NCBI GenBank assembly: GCA_028274885.1
Contig: JAQCMX010000197.1
Coordinates: 1-13,908, forward strand
Reading direction: 5' to 3'
Origin: Haloarculaceae archaeon
GTDB lineage: Archaea; Halobacteriota; Halobacteria; Halobacteriales; Haloarculaceae
Length of the DNA stretch: 13,908 nt
Of the stretch, positions 13,774 through 13,908 are shown in pieces. The notes beneath the pieces were generated by a model, which was not told where the DNA came from, did no database searches, and was given only the letters and a program-made list of their open reading frames with translations. Positions within the stretch are counted from its first letter, which is position 1, and each line of letters begins with the position of its first letter. A program made the position numbers and the translations under genes.

Positions 13774-13908
13774 TCACTCGTCGCCAACCGGTTTGCGCCG
13801 GAGTGCGTCGATGTGGTCTCGGAGCGCGTTGAGTTCCGATTCGAGCGTCTCGTGGCGATCGATGAGTTCGCTCAGTTCGTCGGTATTGACCGAGTGGTCC
13901 TCCTGTAA
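13774..13908 (-). CDS. C-terminal end of a charged coiled-coil protein (partial)
   Basis: On the minus strand the frame enters at 13908 and ends at TGA 13774-13776, giving 44 residues and no start in the window. The segment from TDELSELIDRHETLESELN to LRDHIDALRRK has Leu/Ile at heptad-like spacing and many Glu, Asp and Arg, typical of a coiled coil. I recognise no family. It converges with the zinc-ribbon membrane gene, with 36 bases between the stops. Confidence 0.6.
   Translation of the reverse strand, partial: LQEDHSVNTDELSELIDRHETLESELNALRDHIDALRRKPVGDE

Noticed and set aside
13885..13908. AGGAGG on the minus strand near the window end as a ribosome binding site
   Set aside because: No start codon follows at a usable distance in the open frame; the bases read as codons of the partial coiled-coil gene.

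Overview
The window looks like chromosomal DNA from a haloarchaeon. Support: GC-rich codon use, acidic Asp/Glu-rich proteins, almost no Shine-Dalgarno sites, AT-rich TATA-like boxes about 23-31 bases before start codons (a leaderless-transcript layout), a coenzyme F420 gene (cofD), an archaeal-type NMN adenylyltransferase, and a short CxxC zinc-ribbon membrane protein. I cannot name the genus.

Layout. Positions 1-766 carry the end of nadM and, facing it, a stand-alone CinA C-terminal-domain protein. A regulatory-looking gap with inverted and direct repeats leads into a large RND/MMPL-type exporter (1031-3547). Positions 3548-4576 look like a scar: a 78-base imperfect palindrome, a beheaded LamG-domain gene fragment, a nested hairpin resembling an IS200/IS605 end, a second hairpin and an AT-rich island. 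A MATE exporter (4577-6112) and a SAM hydroxide adenosyltransferase (6269-7063) follow.

The centre is a four-gene minus-strand operon, 10371 down to 7073: cofD, a Dus-like TIM-barrel protein, a CitG-like triphosphoribosyl-dephospho-CoA-synthase-family protein, and a DUF447 flavin-reductase-like protein. All three junctions overlap (4, 8 and 4 bases), so translation is probably coupled. A palindromic ACCTGT motif sits exactly between the TATA-like box and the cofD start. Only CofD has a known reaction here. The other three look like a dedicated cofactor-modification module of unknown product, the best candidate for an undescribed pathway in the window.

The right part (10552-13737) reads forward: a tyrosine-phosphatase-fold protein whose catalytic cysteine is replaced by glycine (a STYX-like pseudophosphatase), a SAMHD1/dGTPase-like HD phosphohydrolase, a cysteine-bearing winged-helix regulator preceded by a four-codon upstream ORF, and a zinc-ribbon protein with three membrane helices. 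The window ends in the C-terminus of a charged coiled-coil protein on the minus strand.
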